Origin: Streptomyces rubrogriseus
Lineage (GTDB): Bacteria; Actinomycetota; Actinomycetes; Streptomycetales; Streptomycetaceae
Assembly (NCBI RefSeq): GCF_027947575.1
Contig: NZ_CP116256.1
Coordinates: 5,952,001 to 6,016,000 of the forward strand
Reading direction: 5' to 3'
DNA: 64,000 nucleotides
Shown one piece after another: positions 34,688 to 43,580 of this stretch. Numbering within the stretch: the first letter of the stretch is position 1; every line of letters begins with the position of its first letter. The position numbers and the translations under genes were made by a program. The notes beneath the pieces were generated by a model, which was not told the DNA's origin, did not search any database, and saw nothing but the letters and a program-made list of their open reading frames with translations.

Positions 34688-37519
34688 GTGCCACGGGACT
34701 TCGCGGAGGCTGCCGGAGGCCGCTCCGACCTGGTCATCGGGCGGGAGGGGTCGTTCGGCGCGGCACGTGAGCAGCTCGCCCGGGGCGGCAGTGTGCTGCT
34801 GCACGGCCCCGCCGGAATCGGAAAGTCGACGGTCCTGCGCACCCTGGCCGCGGAATACGCCCGCACGGCGCACACCGTACTGCGCTGCTCGGCCACCGAG
34901 TCCGAGTCCCATCTCCCCTTCCTCGCCCTCGCCGACCTCCTGGGGCAGGTCCTCGACGAGGTCTCCGGGGCCTTGCCCGCCGCCCAGCGCACCGCGCTGG
35001 AGTCGGCGCTCACCGGCCGCGGCGAGTCCACCCTCCAGCGCGACGGGCTGGCGCTGCGCCTGGCCGTGCTGTCCGCGCTGCGCGCGCTCGCCGCCGAGGG
35101 GCCCGTCCTCGTCGTCGCCGACGACCTCCAGTGGCTCGATCCGGCCAGCGCGGAACTCCTCGGCTTCGCCGCCCGCCGCCTGGGCGAGACCCCGGTACGG
35201 CTGCTGTGCGCGGTACGGACCGAGGGGACCGAGACGGACGACGCCGAGTACGACCGCCATCTGCGGGCCTCCCCGCCGGACACCCGCGCGGTCCGCCTCG
35301 GGCCGCTGACCCGCGCCCAGGTGTCGGCGCTGCTCGACGAACGCGGCTACTCGGGCCTGCACCGTTCCACCGTCCGGGACATCCACCGCACCAGCGGCGG
35401 CAACCCGCTGTTCGCCCTGGAGCTGGGCCGGGCCCTGGCCGAGAGCCCCGCCGCACCGCGTCCGGGCGAGCCGCTGCCGGTGCCGACCTCGCTGCGCGCC
35501 CTGGTCCTGTCCCGCCTGGAGATGCTGTCGGGCGAGGCCCGCCGCACCCTCCTGGTGGCCAGCGCCGGCGCCCGCCCCACCCCGGCGCTGCTGCGCGCGG
35601 CCGGCCGGGAGAACGCCGAGGCGGAGACCGCGCAGGCGGCGGCGCTCGGGCTGCTGGCGCCCGACCCGGAGGGTCCGACCCTACGGTTCGCGCACCCGCT
35701 GATCTCGGCCGCGCTGTACGCCGAGGCTCCGGCGCCGGAGCGGCGGGCCGCGCACGCCGCGCTGTCCACGGCCGCCTCCGACCCGATCGAGCGCGCCCGG
35801 CACCTGGCGCTGGCCACCACCGGCACCGACCCCGAGGTGGCGGCCCGGCTGGCGGAGGCCGCCGCGCTGGCCCGGGACCGCGGGGCGCCGTCGGTGGCCG
35901 CCTCGCTGGGGCTGCTCGCCGCCCGCCACACCCCGGCGGACGGCACGCCGGGCCCGGACGAGCGCCGGCTGACGGCCGCCGAGGACGCGATCACCGCGGG
36001 CGAGCAGGACCTCGCCCGGGACGTCGCCCGGGAGGTGCTGACCCGGGCCACCGCGCCCGGCGAGCGGGTGCGGGCCTGGATGGCGGTGATCGAGGCGGCC
36101 GGACAGGCCATCGGCGAGGTCGACGCCGTCTTCCCGCAGGCCCTGGCCGACGCGGGCGACGACCCCCGGCTGCTCGCCCTGGTCCACTACCAGCTGGCCT
36201 GGCGCTCCCTGGTGGTGCAGGGCGACTTCGCCCAGGGCCGGGAGGAGGCCGCGCACGCGGCCCGGCTGGCGGCGCGGGCCGGGGACCGGAGTACCGAACT
36301 GCTCGCGCTCGCGTTCCAGGCGCAGGCGGAGACGCTGATGGGTCATCCGGGTGCTCCGGCGACCATCCAGCGGGCGCTCCAGGAGCCGCAGGACCCGCGG
36401 GTGGCGTGCCATCACAACGGGGCCGGCTCCTCCCGGTTCCGGTGGCTGGTGATGAGCGACCGGCTGGCCGAGGCGCGGACCACCGTCACCGCGCTGCTGC
36501 GCGAGGTGCGCCGCCGCGGCATGGCCGAGAGCGAGGTCCACTACCTGCGTTTCCTCGCGGAGACCGAGCTGCACTCCGGCCACTGCGGCCGGGCCCTCGA
36601 ACTGTCCCGGGAGAGCCTCACCCTGGCCCGCGACGCGGGCATCGGGGAGGGCGCGGGCGCGATGCAGGCCGCGCTCGCCGAGGCCGCGGGCGGCGACCCC
36701 GACCGTGCCCTGGAGCTGGCCCGGGAGGCGGTACGGCGGTCGGAGGGCGACGGCGACGCCGTGTACCTGTCCCGCGCGCTGGCCGCGCTCGGGCACGCGC
36801 ACCTGGTGGCGGGCGACGCGGCGGCGGCCGTACGGGCGCTGCGCCGGGTGCGGGAGCTGGAGGCGGGGGCCGGCATCACCGACCCGGCGCGCGGCCGGTG
36901 GCAGGGCGATCTCGCGGAGGCGCTGGTGCGCACCGGGGAGCCGGCCGAGGCCATGGACGTCATCGAGGTCGCCCGGGCGCACGCGCTGCGGCTCGGGCGC
37001 CAGAGCGTGCTCGCCGTCCTCGACCGGTCCGAGGCGCTGGTGCGGGCGGCGCGGGGCGAACACCGGGCGGCCGTCGCCCGGTTGACGTCGGCGCGGGAGC
37101 GGCTGGCCGGGCTGGGCTTCGGTCTGGAGGAGGCCCGGGCGGTCTTCGCACTGGCCGAGTTGCACGCCGAACGGCCGGGGCGGGCCCCGGAATCGGCGTC
37201 CTACGACGAGGCGGCGCGGCTGTTCCGGCGGTGCCGGGCGCTGCCCTGGCTGCGGCGGGTGGAGGCCGCCGTCGCGGTGCGGGCGTCCGGACCGGCCCCG
37301 GTGCCGGCCGCCGAGCCGGACGGTCTGGCGGGGCTGGCCTCGATGGAGCGTCAGGTGGCGGCGCTCGTGATGGAGGGCGCGACCAACCGGGAGATCGCCG
37401 CCCGGCTGTTCGTCAGCGTGAAGACCGTGGAGGCGACGCTCACGCGCGTCTACCGCAAGCTGGGGATCCGGTCCCGGGTCGACATCGTCCGCCTGGCGGC
37501 GGGTCGGCGCCCCGACTGA
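34688..37519 (+). CDS. LuxR-family regulator with ATPase domain (LAL type)
   Basis: 943 residues from a GTG. An AAA/STAND ATPase comes first: Walker A GPAGIGKST (40-48) and Walker B VLVVADD (140-146) followed by LQWLD. A long helical TPR/MalT-like region (~330-870) follows, and a LuxR HTH at ~880-943 (ASMERQVAALVMEG, TNREIAARLFVSVKTVEATL, YRKLGIRSRVDIVRLA). LAL proteins usually activate nearby carbon-use or antibiotic genes on binding ATP and an inducer. No obvious partner gene follows; the downstream interval holds a promoter-like region with dyads and a 13-codon ORF. Confidence 0.92.
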   Translation: MPRDFAEAAGGRSDLVIGREGSFGAAREQLARGGSVLLHGPAGIGKSTVLRTLAAEYARTAHTVLRCSATESESHLPFLALADLLGQVLDEVSGALPAAQRTALESALTGRGESTLQRDGLALRLAVLSALRALAAEGPVLVVADDLQWLDPASAELLGFAARRLGETPVRLLCAVRTEGTETDDAEYDRHLRASPPDTRAVRLGPLTRAQVSALLDERGYSGLHRSTVRDIHRTSGGNPLFALELGRALAESPAAPRPGEPLPVPTSLRALVLSRLEMLSGEARRTLLVASAGARPTPALLRAAGRENAEAETAQAAALGLLAPDPEGPTLRFAHPLISAALYAEAPAPERRAAHAALSTAASDPIERARHLALATTGTDPEVAARLAEAAALARDRGAPSVAASLGLLAARHTPADGTPGPDERRLTAAEDAITAGEQDLARDVAREVLTRATAPGERVRAWMAVIEAAGQAIGEVDAVFPQALADAGDDPRLLALVHYQLAWRSLVVQGDFAQGREEAAHAARLAARAGDRSTELLALAFQAQAETLMGHPGAPATIQRALQEPQDPRVACHHNGAGSSRFRWLVMSDRLAEARTTVTALLREVRRRGMAESEVHYLRFLAETELHSGHCGRALELSRESLTLARDAGIGEGAGAMQAALAEAAGGDPDRALELAREAVRRSEGDGDAVYLSRALAALGHAHLVAGDAAAAVRALRRVRELEAGAGITDPARGRWQGDLAEALVRTGEPAEAMDVIEVARAHALRLGRQSVLAVLDRSEALVRAARGEHRAAVARLTSARERLAGLGFGLEEARAVFALAELHAERPGRAPESASYDEAARLFRRCRALPWLRRVEAAVAVRASGPAPVPAAEPDGLAGLASMERQVAALVMEGATNREIAARLFVSVKTVEATLTRVYRKLGIRSRVDIVRLAAGRRPD

Positions 37520-37528
37520 CAACGGCCG

Positions 37529-37547
37529 GGTTTACCGGCGGTAAACC
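37529..37547. promoter_or_regulatory. Dyad just after the LAL regulator gene
   Basis: GGTTTACC-GGC-GGTAAACC is a perfect 8-bp inverted repeat starting 10 bases past the stop. It could be a short terminator, but the AT content of its arms and the promoter downstream fit an operator as well. Confidence 0.45.
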
Positions 37548-37587
37548 GAGGGTTTTCCCTGCCCGACGCCCTTAGGGGGTTCCCTCA

Positions 37588-37617
37588 TTGGGCGGTCCGG
37601 ACCGCCGGTTCTAGCGT
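37588..37617 (+). promoter_or_regulatory. Orphan promoter with palindrome in its spacer
   Basis: -35 TTGGGC (37588-37593) and -10 TAGCGT (37612-37617) are 18 bases apart. The perfect 16-bp palindrome GGCGGTCCGGACCGCC (37591-37606) fills the spacer, a strong operator position. The only thing downstream on this strand is the 13-codon ORF. Confidence 0.4.
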
Positions 37618-37721
37618 GAGCCTGTGCCGCTCGCCCGGGCAAACGGGGGTCTGTCCCGAGACCCCCGTCAAACCCCCCCACGCCCGTGCGACCCCCCACC
37701 GGCTACCCCTTGAGGAGACTC

Positions 37722-37763
37722 ATGCCCGGGCTCACCCGCTCCAGACCGAACGCCACCGTTTGA
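37722..37763 (+). CDS. 13-codon ORF with ribosome site
   Basis: ATG with GAGGAG 5 bases upstream encodes MPGLTRSRPNATV then TGA. Three bases after the stop a hairpin CCTGAG-N5-CTCAGG (37767-37783) follows, then the large terminator at 37794. No downstream gene exists on this strand. It may be a leader-like peptide, a small regulatory RNA with a short ORF, or the stub of a lost gene that the LAL regulator once controlled. Coding status is uncertain. Confidence 0.35.
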   Translation: MPGLTRSRPNATV

Positions 37764-37793
37764 CACCCTGAGCATCCCTCAGGTGCAAGACCG

Positions 37794-37832
37794 GGGGCGC
37801 TGCGGGCCTCCACGAGCGGCCCGCAGCGCCCC
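37794..37832. terminator. 15-bp perfect hairpin
   Basis: 37794-37808 (GGGGCGCTGCGGGCC) pairs exactly with 37818-37832; loop of 9 bases. It ends the winged-helix gene (-, stop at 37841) and any plus-strand transcript from the orphan promoter. Confidence 0.85.
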
Positions 37833-37840
37833 TCTCCATG

Positions 37841-38947
37841 TCAGTCCCGTACGGTCCCGAAGCGGACGTCGTACGCGGTGCCGGTGTGCATCGTCGCGAG
37901 CATCCGCTCGCCCTCGGCCACGATCTCGTCCCGCTGCCGCTTCGGGGGGCGGTCGAAGGCCTCGACGACCAGGGCGTCGTCCTCGAGCTTCCACAGTCCG
38001 GCCACGAAGCCGTCGACGAGCAGGACGCGGTAGGCCTGGTTCTTCTTCCAGGTGCGGCCCTTGTGCGCGGGCGGTACGACGCGGGCCCGGTCGGCGTGGG
38101 AGAGGAGCAGGTTGTCGAACTCGGGCAGGAAGCGCGGCGGGGCCGGAGTGTCCGGGTCGGGGCGCGGCGCGTCGGGGAGGTCGAAGAGTTCGGTGCCGCC
38201 GGGGTCGCGGAAGGTGACGAGTCGGGGGCGCAGCCGCTCGAAGGCGTCCCGGAGCCGGGTCAGGCCGGCCCAGGTCTGCATGTCCTTCACCGACGCGGGC
38301 CCGAAGGCGGCCAGGTAGCGCAGGACGGTGTCGTCCGGTGCGGGCTCCGGGCGCGCGGGGCGGCCCAGCCAGTGCTCGGCGGTGGTGAGCGTGACCTGAC
38401 CGCTCCGGCCCCACAGGCCGCGCGGCGTCACCTGGACGAGCGGGAGCCGGCAGCGGGCGGCGACGGACAGCGCCTGCGGGTCGGCGGCGGGCCACTCGGC
38501 GAGGAGGGCCGCGCGCAACTGCGCCGGGGTGCGCGGCTCGGCCTCGACCAGTTCCCGGGAGAGGCGGGCGAGCCGGTCCAGGTCGACGCCGGTCAGGCCC
38601 TTGCGGAAGGTCCTCAGCTCGCGCTCCCGGGCCTGCTGCACCAGTGGCCGCAGGGTGAGGCAGTCGTCGGCGGTGTGGGTGTGGATGGTGGAGCGCAGGG
38701 TGACGAGCCGGGCGACGCGGCGGTCGGCCATCGGCCCGGACAGGTCCTCGGGCGTGAAGCCGTCGAGACGGGCGGCGAGCGCGTAGTACGGGGGCTTCAC
38801 GTTCTGGGCCTGGAGCCCGACGAGGTGCGCGACGGCGGCCTCGGCGGACATCGCCGCCCGGCGCAGCAGCAACTGGCGGGCCAGGGTGGCGCGGTTGAGG
38901 GCCCGGATGCCGAGGACGGGGCCGGTCGTTCCTGCCTTGGTCGTCAT
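37841..38947 (-). CDS. Winged-helix DNA-binding domain protein (AlkX/YcaQ-related)
   Basis: 368 residues. It belongs to the family with a tandem winged-helix architecture (Pfam HTH_42): RALNRATLARQLLLRR, the motif VAHLVGLQAQNVKPPYYAL, SRTI-like LRSTIHTHTADDCLTLRP, and the C-terminal FDNLLLSHADRARVVP ... QAYRVLLVDGFVAGLWK. Members such as YcaQ unhook DNA crosslinks as glycosylases; this shorter actinobacterial branch is largely uncharacterised, and the key Gln-x-Asp pair of YcaQ is seen here only as LQAQN. It stands alone, divergent from the pyruvyltransferase-like gene. Confidence 0.82.
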   Translation of the reverse strand: MTTKAGTTGPVLGIRALNRATLARQLLLRRAAMSAEAAVAHLVGLQAQNVKPPYYALAARLDGFTPEDLSGPMADRRVARLVTLRSTIHTHTADDCLTLRPLVQQARERELRTFRKGLTGVDLDRLARLSRELVEAEPRTPAQLRAALLAEWPAADPQALSVAARCRLPLVQVTPRGLWGRSGQVTLTTAEHWLGRPARPEPAPDDTVLRYLAAFGPASVKDMQTWAGLTRLRDAFERLRPRLVTFRDPGGTELFDLPDAPRPDPDTPAPPRFLPEFDNLLLSHADRARVVPPAHKGRTWKKNQAYRVLLVDGFVAGLWKLEDDALVVEAFDRPPKRQRDEIVAEGERMLATMHTGTAYDVRFGTVRD

Positions 38948-39246
38948 GCCCTGCACGCTAGCGGGGAACGAGGACGGGTCCTGTCCTCTTTCCCCGGCGA
39001 GCGCCGGGGTCCGCGGCCGGACGGGGGCACGGCGCGCTCCCGGAGCCGGGCCGGGCGCGGTCGCGCAGGCCGGCGAGGCCGTCCCGGTCCAGCGGCACCG
39101 TCCGCGCCGCCCGGTGGGACAGGCGTCCGGGCGGTCGCCCGGCGGCCGGCGGCGCCGTCTCCCCGGCCCCGGGGACCCGCTGACCCGGCGTACGCGGTCG
39201 CCGTGCCGTTGGTTGCGGGGCCGTCGGCTGGGCACCCGGTGGCACT
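38948..39246. other. Divergent intergenic region
   Basis: 299 bases between the winged-helix gene (-) and the pyruvyltransferase-like gene (+). It is very GC-rich and I see no credible ORF or strong palindrome. A weak GAGGACGGGTCCTGTCCTC inverted repeat (about 38969-38987) lies near the winged-helix start and may be its operator. Confidence 0.4.
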
Positions 39247-40185
39247 GTGCACGGACGGGACGCAATCCTGGTGACCGGCTGGTTCAGCTTCCTGCACGGG
39301 GAGGCGACGGCCGGGGACGTGCTGGCGCTGGCGCGGGTGGAGCGGGTGCTGCGGGACGCGGGGTTCGTGTACGACGTCGTGTGGAGCCCCGGGTTCCGGG
39401 CCGGCGGTACGCACTTCGCGGACCTGGACCCGGCGGCGTACTCCCGGCTGGTGTTCGTGTGCGGGCCGGTGCACGGGCCGCAGGTCGAGGAGTTGCACCG
39501 GCGGTTCGCGCACTGTGTGCGGATCGCCGTCGGGGTCTCCGTGGTCGATCCCCGCTCCCCCGCCGTCATCGGCTTCCACCGGGTGCTGGCCCGGGACGCC
39601 GCCGGTACCGGTCCGGGCGTGGACCTCGCGGCCCGTGCTCCGGCGCTCCCGGCCGTGCCCGTCGTCGGGGTGGTGCTCACCCACGGGCAGCACGAGTACG
39701 GGGGGCGGCGACGCCACGAGGAGGTGGCCGCCGTGCTGACCCGCTGGCTGGCCGGGCGGGACTGTGCCCGGCTGGAGCTGGAGACCCGGCTGGACGCGCA
39801 CGACTGGCGGCTGTGCGGCACACCGGCCCAGCTGGAGGCCGTACTGGCCCGCCTCGACCTGGTCGTCACCGACCGGCTGCACGGTCTGGTGCTCGCGCTG
39901 CGGGCCGGTGTGCCGGTGCTGGCGGTGGATCCGGTCGAGGGCGGCGCGAAGGTGACGGCGCAGGCCCGTGCCTGCGGCTGGCCGGCGCTGGTGGCCGCCG
40001 AACGGCTGGCCGGGGCGGCCGCGGAGGGGGTGCTGGGGCCCTGGTGGGACTGGTGTCTGGCCGACGGGCGGGCGGCGGCGGCGCGGATCGCCGCGCGGTT
40101 CCGGGCGGCGGACCCGGTGCCGGACGCGGCGGACGGCCTGCTGGCGGCCTTGCGGGACACGTCGGGAGCGGCGCCGGGGCGGTGA
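39247..40185 (+). CDS. Polysaccharide pyruvyltransferase-family protein
   Basis: 312 residues from a GTG. The C-terminal segment DLVVTDRLHGLVLALRAGVPVLAVDPVEGGAKV is the hallmark of the WcaK/CsaB family, which puts pyruvate ketals on sugars. The Rossmann-like half has GVVLTHGQHEYGGRRRHEE. It would act on a lipid-linked or polymeric glycan in the cytoplasm or at the membrane. It converges on the glycan operon, 49 bases from its last gene, so it likely belongs to that pathway despite its opposite strand. Some family members are not pyruvyltransferases, so the donor is uncertain. Confidence 0.82.
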   Translation: MHGRDAILVTGWFSFLHGEATAGDVLALARVERVLRDAGFVYDVVWSPGFRAGGTHFADLDPAAYSRLVFVCGPVHGPQVEELHRRFAHCVRIAVGVSVVDPRSPAVIGFHRVLARDAAGTGPGVDLAARAPALPAVPVVGVVLTHGQHEYGGRRRHEEVAAVLTRWLAGRDCARLELETRLDAHDWRLCGTPAQLEAVLARLDLVVTDRLHGLVLALRAGVPVLAVDPVEGGAKVTAQARACGWPALVAAERLAGAAAEGVLGPWWDWCLADGRAAAARIAARFRAADPVPDAADGLLAALRDTSGAAPGR

Positions 40186-40234
40186 CGGCGCCGCCGGGCG
40201 GTCGGTCGGGTGCCGGTACGGCGGCGGGCCCGGA

Positions 40235-41131
40235 TCAGCCGGTGTAGCTGCGGGCCGTCGAGTCGCGCTGGGCGGGTTCCAGGGCACGCAGCCGGGCCTC
40301 GACCTCCGGCGGCAGCACCCGGCGTTCGCGCAGCACCCACGGCAGGGCGGCCGTCGCCTCCGCGAAGGCGCGCAGGGACGCGGTGTCGCGGGGGACGGTG
40401 CGGGCCAGGTGCAGGGTGCGGCGCAGGGCGGGGCCGACCGGGCGGCGCAGCCAGGTGAACCACAGGGTGTTGCGGATGCCGTGGGACCGGCGCACGGTCG
40501 AGTCCCGCGTCCCGGACGGGTGGTGATGGATCGTCAGCTGTTCGGCGTACGTCAGCCACCAGCCGTTCGCGGCGAGGTCGGCGGCGAGCAGCTCCTCCTC
40601 GCCGCCCAGCCACAGCCGGGGGTGGAAGCCGCCCGCGGCCCGGAAGGCGTCGGTGCGCAGGACGGTCGCGGCGGCCAGGAAGGAGCCGAGCGCCGGTCCC
40701 GGGAGCCAGTCGGGGCGGGGCACGGGCGAGTCGCGCAGTTCCTCGACGATCGGGTCCTCGGCGCCCTCCGGTTCGACCAGGATGCGGGCGGTGACCGAGC
40801 CGACCGCCGGGTACCGGTCGAGCAGGTCCGCGGCCCCGGACAGGGAGCCGGGCGCCCACCAGGAGTCGTCGTCGCAGAAGGCGACGTAGGGGGTCGTGAC
40901 CTGGCGGACCGCCAGGTTGCGGCCGACGGCGCCCAGGTTGCGGCCGGGGCGCAGAAGCCGTACGCCGGGGTGGTGGCGGGCGACGGCGGCGGCCGTGCCG
41001 TCGGTGGAACCGTTGTCCGTGACGATCACCGCCGGCCGCTCGGGGAGTTCGGCGAGCCGGTCCAGGGTGCGCAGGAGTTCGGGGCACCGGTTGTGGGTGA
41101 TGACGACGACGGTGGTCCGGGCGTCCGTCAT
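40235..41131 (-). CDS. Family 2 glycosyltransferase
   Basis: 298 residues, GT-A fold. TTVVVITHNRCPELLRTL opens the domain; DNGSTDGT binds the nucleotide sugar and FCDDDSWWAPG carries the DxD metal motif. A Gly-Gly-Glu-Glu segment (WLGGEEELLAADL) marks the acceptor side. There are no membrane helices, so it is cytoplasmic or peripheral. Closely similar in layout to the gene just upstream (DDDSWWAPG, GGEE, HHHP), probably a duplicated pair. Overlaps it by 4 bases; last gene of the operon. Confidence 0.9.
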   Translation of the reverse strand: MTDARTTVVVITHNRCPELLRTLDRLAELPERPAVIVTDNGSTDGTAAAVARHHPGVRLLRPGRNLGAVGRNLAVRQVTTPYVAFCDDDSWWAPGSLSGAADLLDRYPAVGSVTARILVEPEGAEDPIVEELRDSPVPRPDWLPGPALGSFLAAATVLRTDAFRAAGGFHPRLWLGGEEELLAADLAANGWWLTYAEQLTIHHHPSGTRDSTVRRSHGIRNTLWFTWLRRPVGPALRRTLHLARTVPRDTASLRAFAEATAALPWVLRERRVLPPEVEARLRALEPAQRDSTARSYTG

Positions 41132-42072
41132 GAGACCGCTCCGCCCGGTCCGTCGGCTCCGTCGAGGAGGCGTGCGGCCCGTTCCACGTGCGGGGGCAGG
41201 GGCCTGCGGGCGCGCAGCGCGGCGGGCAGGCGGGTGAGCGTCTCGCGCAGGGCGTGCCGGGCGTGCGGGTCGCGGCGGGCGTCGGCGGCGAGGGCCCGGG
41301 TGCGGGCCAGCGCGTGCGGCAGGGGGCGGCGCAGCCAGGCGGTGAGGAGTTCGTTGCGCCGTACGACGGCCGGACGGCCGGTGCGCGGGCGGGGGTGCGG
41401 GTGGTGGTGGGCGATGACGTCGGGGCAGTGCGTGACGCCCCAGCCGCGGGCCGCCAGGTCGTAGGCGAGGAGGGTCTCCTCGCCGCCGAAGAAGAGCAGC
41501 GGGTGGTAGCCGCCCGCGTCGAGGTAGGCGGTGCGGCGGGCGACGGCGGCGCAGCCGAGGAAGCCGAGCACCTGGGTGCCGGGGAGGTCGGTGGCCGTGC
41601 CGAGGGGGGAGTCGGCGAGCAGGTCGTTGAGGGGGTCGGCGGCGTCGCCGGGGCCGACGAGGGTGCGGGCGGAGAGCAGGCCGAGCCGGGGGTGGTCGTC
41701 GAAGTGCCGGGCGGCGGCGCCGAGGGCGCCCGGCGCCCACCAGGAGTCGTCGTCGCTGAACGCGACGTAGGGGGTGTCGAGGGCGCGCACGCCGTGGGTG
41801 CGGGCGAGGGCGCCGCGGTTGGACGGCAGGGGGAGGACGCGGACCTCGGGGAAGTCGCGGGCCAGCATGGCGCGGGTGTCGTCGGTGGAGGCGTTGTCGA
41901 CGACGAGGACGTCGGGCCGTTCGGGCAGGGCGAGCAGGTTCCGGACGGTGACGGCGAGGCTCGCGCGGCGGTTCCTGGTGGCGATGACGATGCCGACGGG
42001 GGCGGGTCGGGTGGAGTCGGAGTGGTGCCGTTCCGGGGTGACCGTCGGGCCGTGGTGCGCGGGGTGGTTCAT
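41128..42072 (-). CDS. Family 2 glycosyltransferase (paralogue of neighbour)
   Basis: 314 residues, GT-A. GIVIATRNRRASLAVTV, DNASTDDTRAML, FSDDDSWWAPGALG with DxD, FFGGEETLLAYDLAARGWGV. Compared with the downstream GT2 it has an N-terminal His/Pro-rich extension. The two share motifs over their whole length and end in similar Arg/Leu/Pro-rich helices. It overlaps both neighbours by 4 bases, which implies coupled translation and equal amounts. It should transfer sugar from a nucleotide donor onto the growing glycan. Confidence 0.9.
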   Translation of the reverse strand: MNHPAHHGPTVTPERHHSDSTRPAPVGIVIATRNRRASLAVTVRNLLALPERPDVLVVDNASTDDTRAMLARDFPEVRVLPLPSNRGALARTHGVRALDTPYVAFSDDDSWWAPGALGAAARHFDDHPRLGLLSARTLVGPGDAADPLNDLLADSPLGTATDLPGTQVLGFLGCAAVARRTAYLDAGGYHPLLFFGGEETLLAYDLAARGWGVTHCPDVIAHHHPHPRPRTGRPAVVRRNELLTAWLRRPLPHALARTRALAADARRDPHARHALRETLTRLPAALRARRPLPPHVERAARLLDGADGPGGAVS

Positions 42073-43139
42073 GGTCCCTCTTCCGGGGCGTCCGGGTCGT
42101 CCGGGGGGTCGAGCGCGTCGAGCGCGTCGAGTGCGTCACATGCGTCGAGTACGGCGTCGGGGGTGATCCGCAGCAGCGCGGGGTCGGTGCGGCGGCCGTG
42201 CGGGTCGCCGTCCGGGCCCGGATGCCACAGCGCGCGGTGGCGGGGGTCGGGCGGCGGGCCCCAGCGGCTGGGCGGGACCGGGCCGAAGAGGGTCACGGAG
42301 GGCGTGGCGTGGGCGACGGCGAGGTGGGCGATGCCGGTGTCGCCGCTGACGACGGCGCGGGCGTCCGCGACCAGGGCGGAGAGCCGGCCGTAGGGCAGGC
42401 CACCGCCGAACACGTCCGTGTCGGGCAGATCGGCGCGCTTGGCCAGCCGGGCCACCAGGTCCGCCTCGTCCGCCCCTCCGGTGACCACCACCCGGCGTCC
42501 GCGGGCACGCAGCGCCTCGGCGACGGCCGCGTACCGTTCCACGGGCCAGCAGCGGGCGGGGGCGCCCGCCCCGGGGTGCAGGACGACGGCGCCGGGGGCG
42601 GGGGACGGTGCGTCGGGGCGCGGCAGCCGCAGGTCGCGGGGGTCGGCGTCGATGCCGTACGCGCGCAGCAGCCGGCACCACCGCTCGCGCTCGTGTTCCT
42701 CGGCGTACCAGGGCGGGCCGTCCACCTCGGGGGTCCCGGGGTGCGCGAACGCCAGCAGCCTCCGCGGGCGCAGGCCGGCGAGGAGGCGGTGACTGGGCGG
42801 GCCGTTGCCGTGCAGGTCGACGGCGACGTCGGGGGGCGGCCCGGTCCAGTCCAGGGTGCGCGGGACGGCACGCCCGGGTGCGGCGGCGGGCAGTACCCGG
42901 TCCACGGCGCCGGTGGCCGCGGCCACGGGGGCCAGTTCGGCGGGGGCGGCCAGCACCAGTTCGTGCCCGGGGTACGCCCGCCGCAACGCCCGCAGGGCGG
43001 GCACCCCGGCCAGCAGGTCCCCGAGCCCGAGGGCACGCAGCACGAGCACGCGGGGGACGCCTCCGCCCCCGACGGCGACCGAGTCCGGTCCGCCCCGCAC
43101 CGCCCCGGCGACCGGCGGGTGGACGGGGTCCCCGGTCAT
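42069..43139 (-). CDS. Family 9 glycosyltransferase (heptosyltransferase-like)
   Basis: 356 residues from ATG 43139; a more internal GTG before PRVLVLRALGLGDLLAG is possible, since the first ~28 residues are low complexity. GT9 marks: RALGLGDLLAGVPALRALR, VVLHPGAGAPARCWPVERYA and SGDTGIAHLAVAHATPSVTLFGPVPPSRWGPP, as in ADP-heptose:LPS heptosyltransferases. With gmhA, hldE and gmhB in the same locus an ADP-heptose donor is likely. The C-terminal tail has a short repeat (DALDALDAL). Its start is 441 bases from hldE, a possible separate promoter. Confidence 0.88.
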   Translation of the reverse strand: MTGDPVHPPVAGAVRGGPDSVAVGGGGVPRVLVLRALGLGDLLAGVPALRALRRAYPGHELVLAAPAELAPVAAATGAVDRVLPAAAPGRAVPRTLDWTGPPPDVAVDLHGNGPPSHRLLAGLRPRRLLAFAHPGTPEVDGPPWYAEEHERERWCRLLRAYGIDADPRDLRLPRPDAPSPAPGAVVLHPGAGAPARCWPVERYAAVAEALRARGRRVVVTGGADEADLVARLAKRADLPDTDVFGGGLPYGRLSALVADARAVVSGDTGIAHLAVAHATPSVTLFGPVPPSRWGPPPDPRHRALWHPGPDGDPHGRRTDPALLRITPDAVLDACDALDALDALDPPDDPDAPEEGP

Positions 43140-43580
43140 CGGCCCGCCGGCCGACCCGGGGATTCCGGATCCGCCGGATCCGCCCTCCCCGGGCCGGGAC
43201 GGCGGCACCACCGCACCCGTACCGGCCTCCCGGCCGCCCGCGGACACGGCACGGCCGTCCACCGGCCGGGCCGGGGTCTCGCCGCGGACGGCGCGGGCCT
43301 CGTGCCCCCGGCCGGTCGCGGCCGGGTCCCCGCCGCGCCGCCCGGCACCGGCGCTTCCGCCGGCCTCCGTCCCGACCGGTTGGCCAAGGGCCGGGCTAGG
43401 CCGGTGGAGGGCCGGGCGCGGTGGTCGGCGCGGGCCGTGCTCCGCGGCGGGTGGGCTGCGGTCCCGGCGGACGGAGCGCGTGCGTCGGCGTGGGCGGGGC
43501 GGTCGGGTGGCTCGCGGGGGCCGCGGGCGGGGAGGTGCCCGGCGCGGTCCCGGCGAGGGGCCGGGCGGGGGCGGCGGGCC
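43140..43580. other. GC-rich interval inside the glycan locus
   Basis: 441 bases between hldE and the GT9 gene. Frames are open on both strands but consist of Pro/Ala/Arg/Gly low-complexity sequence without domain or ribosome site. A 5'-extension of the GT9 gene into it (to 43262) is possible but lacks a good start. I see no clear promoter or hairpin. Confidence 0.5.

Noticed and set aside
43140..43580. Possible gene in the gap between hldE and GT9
   Set aside because: Only Pro/Ala/Arg/Gly low-complexity frames on both strands, without start signals.
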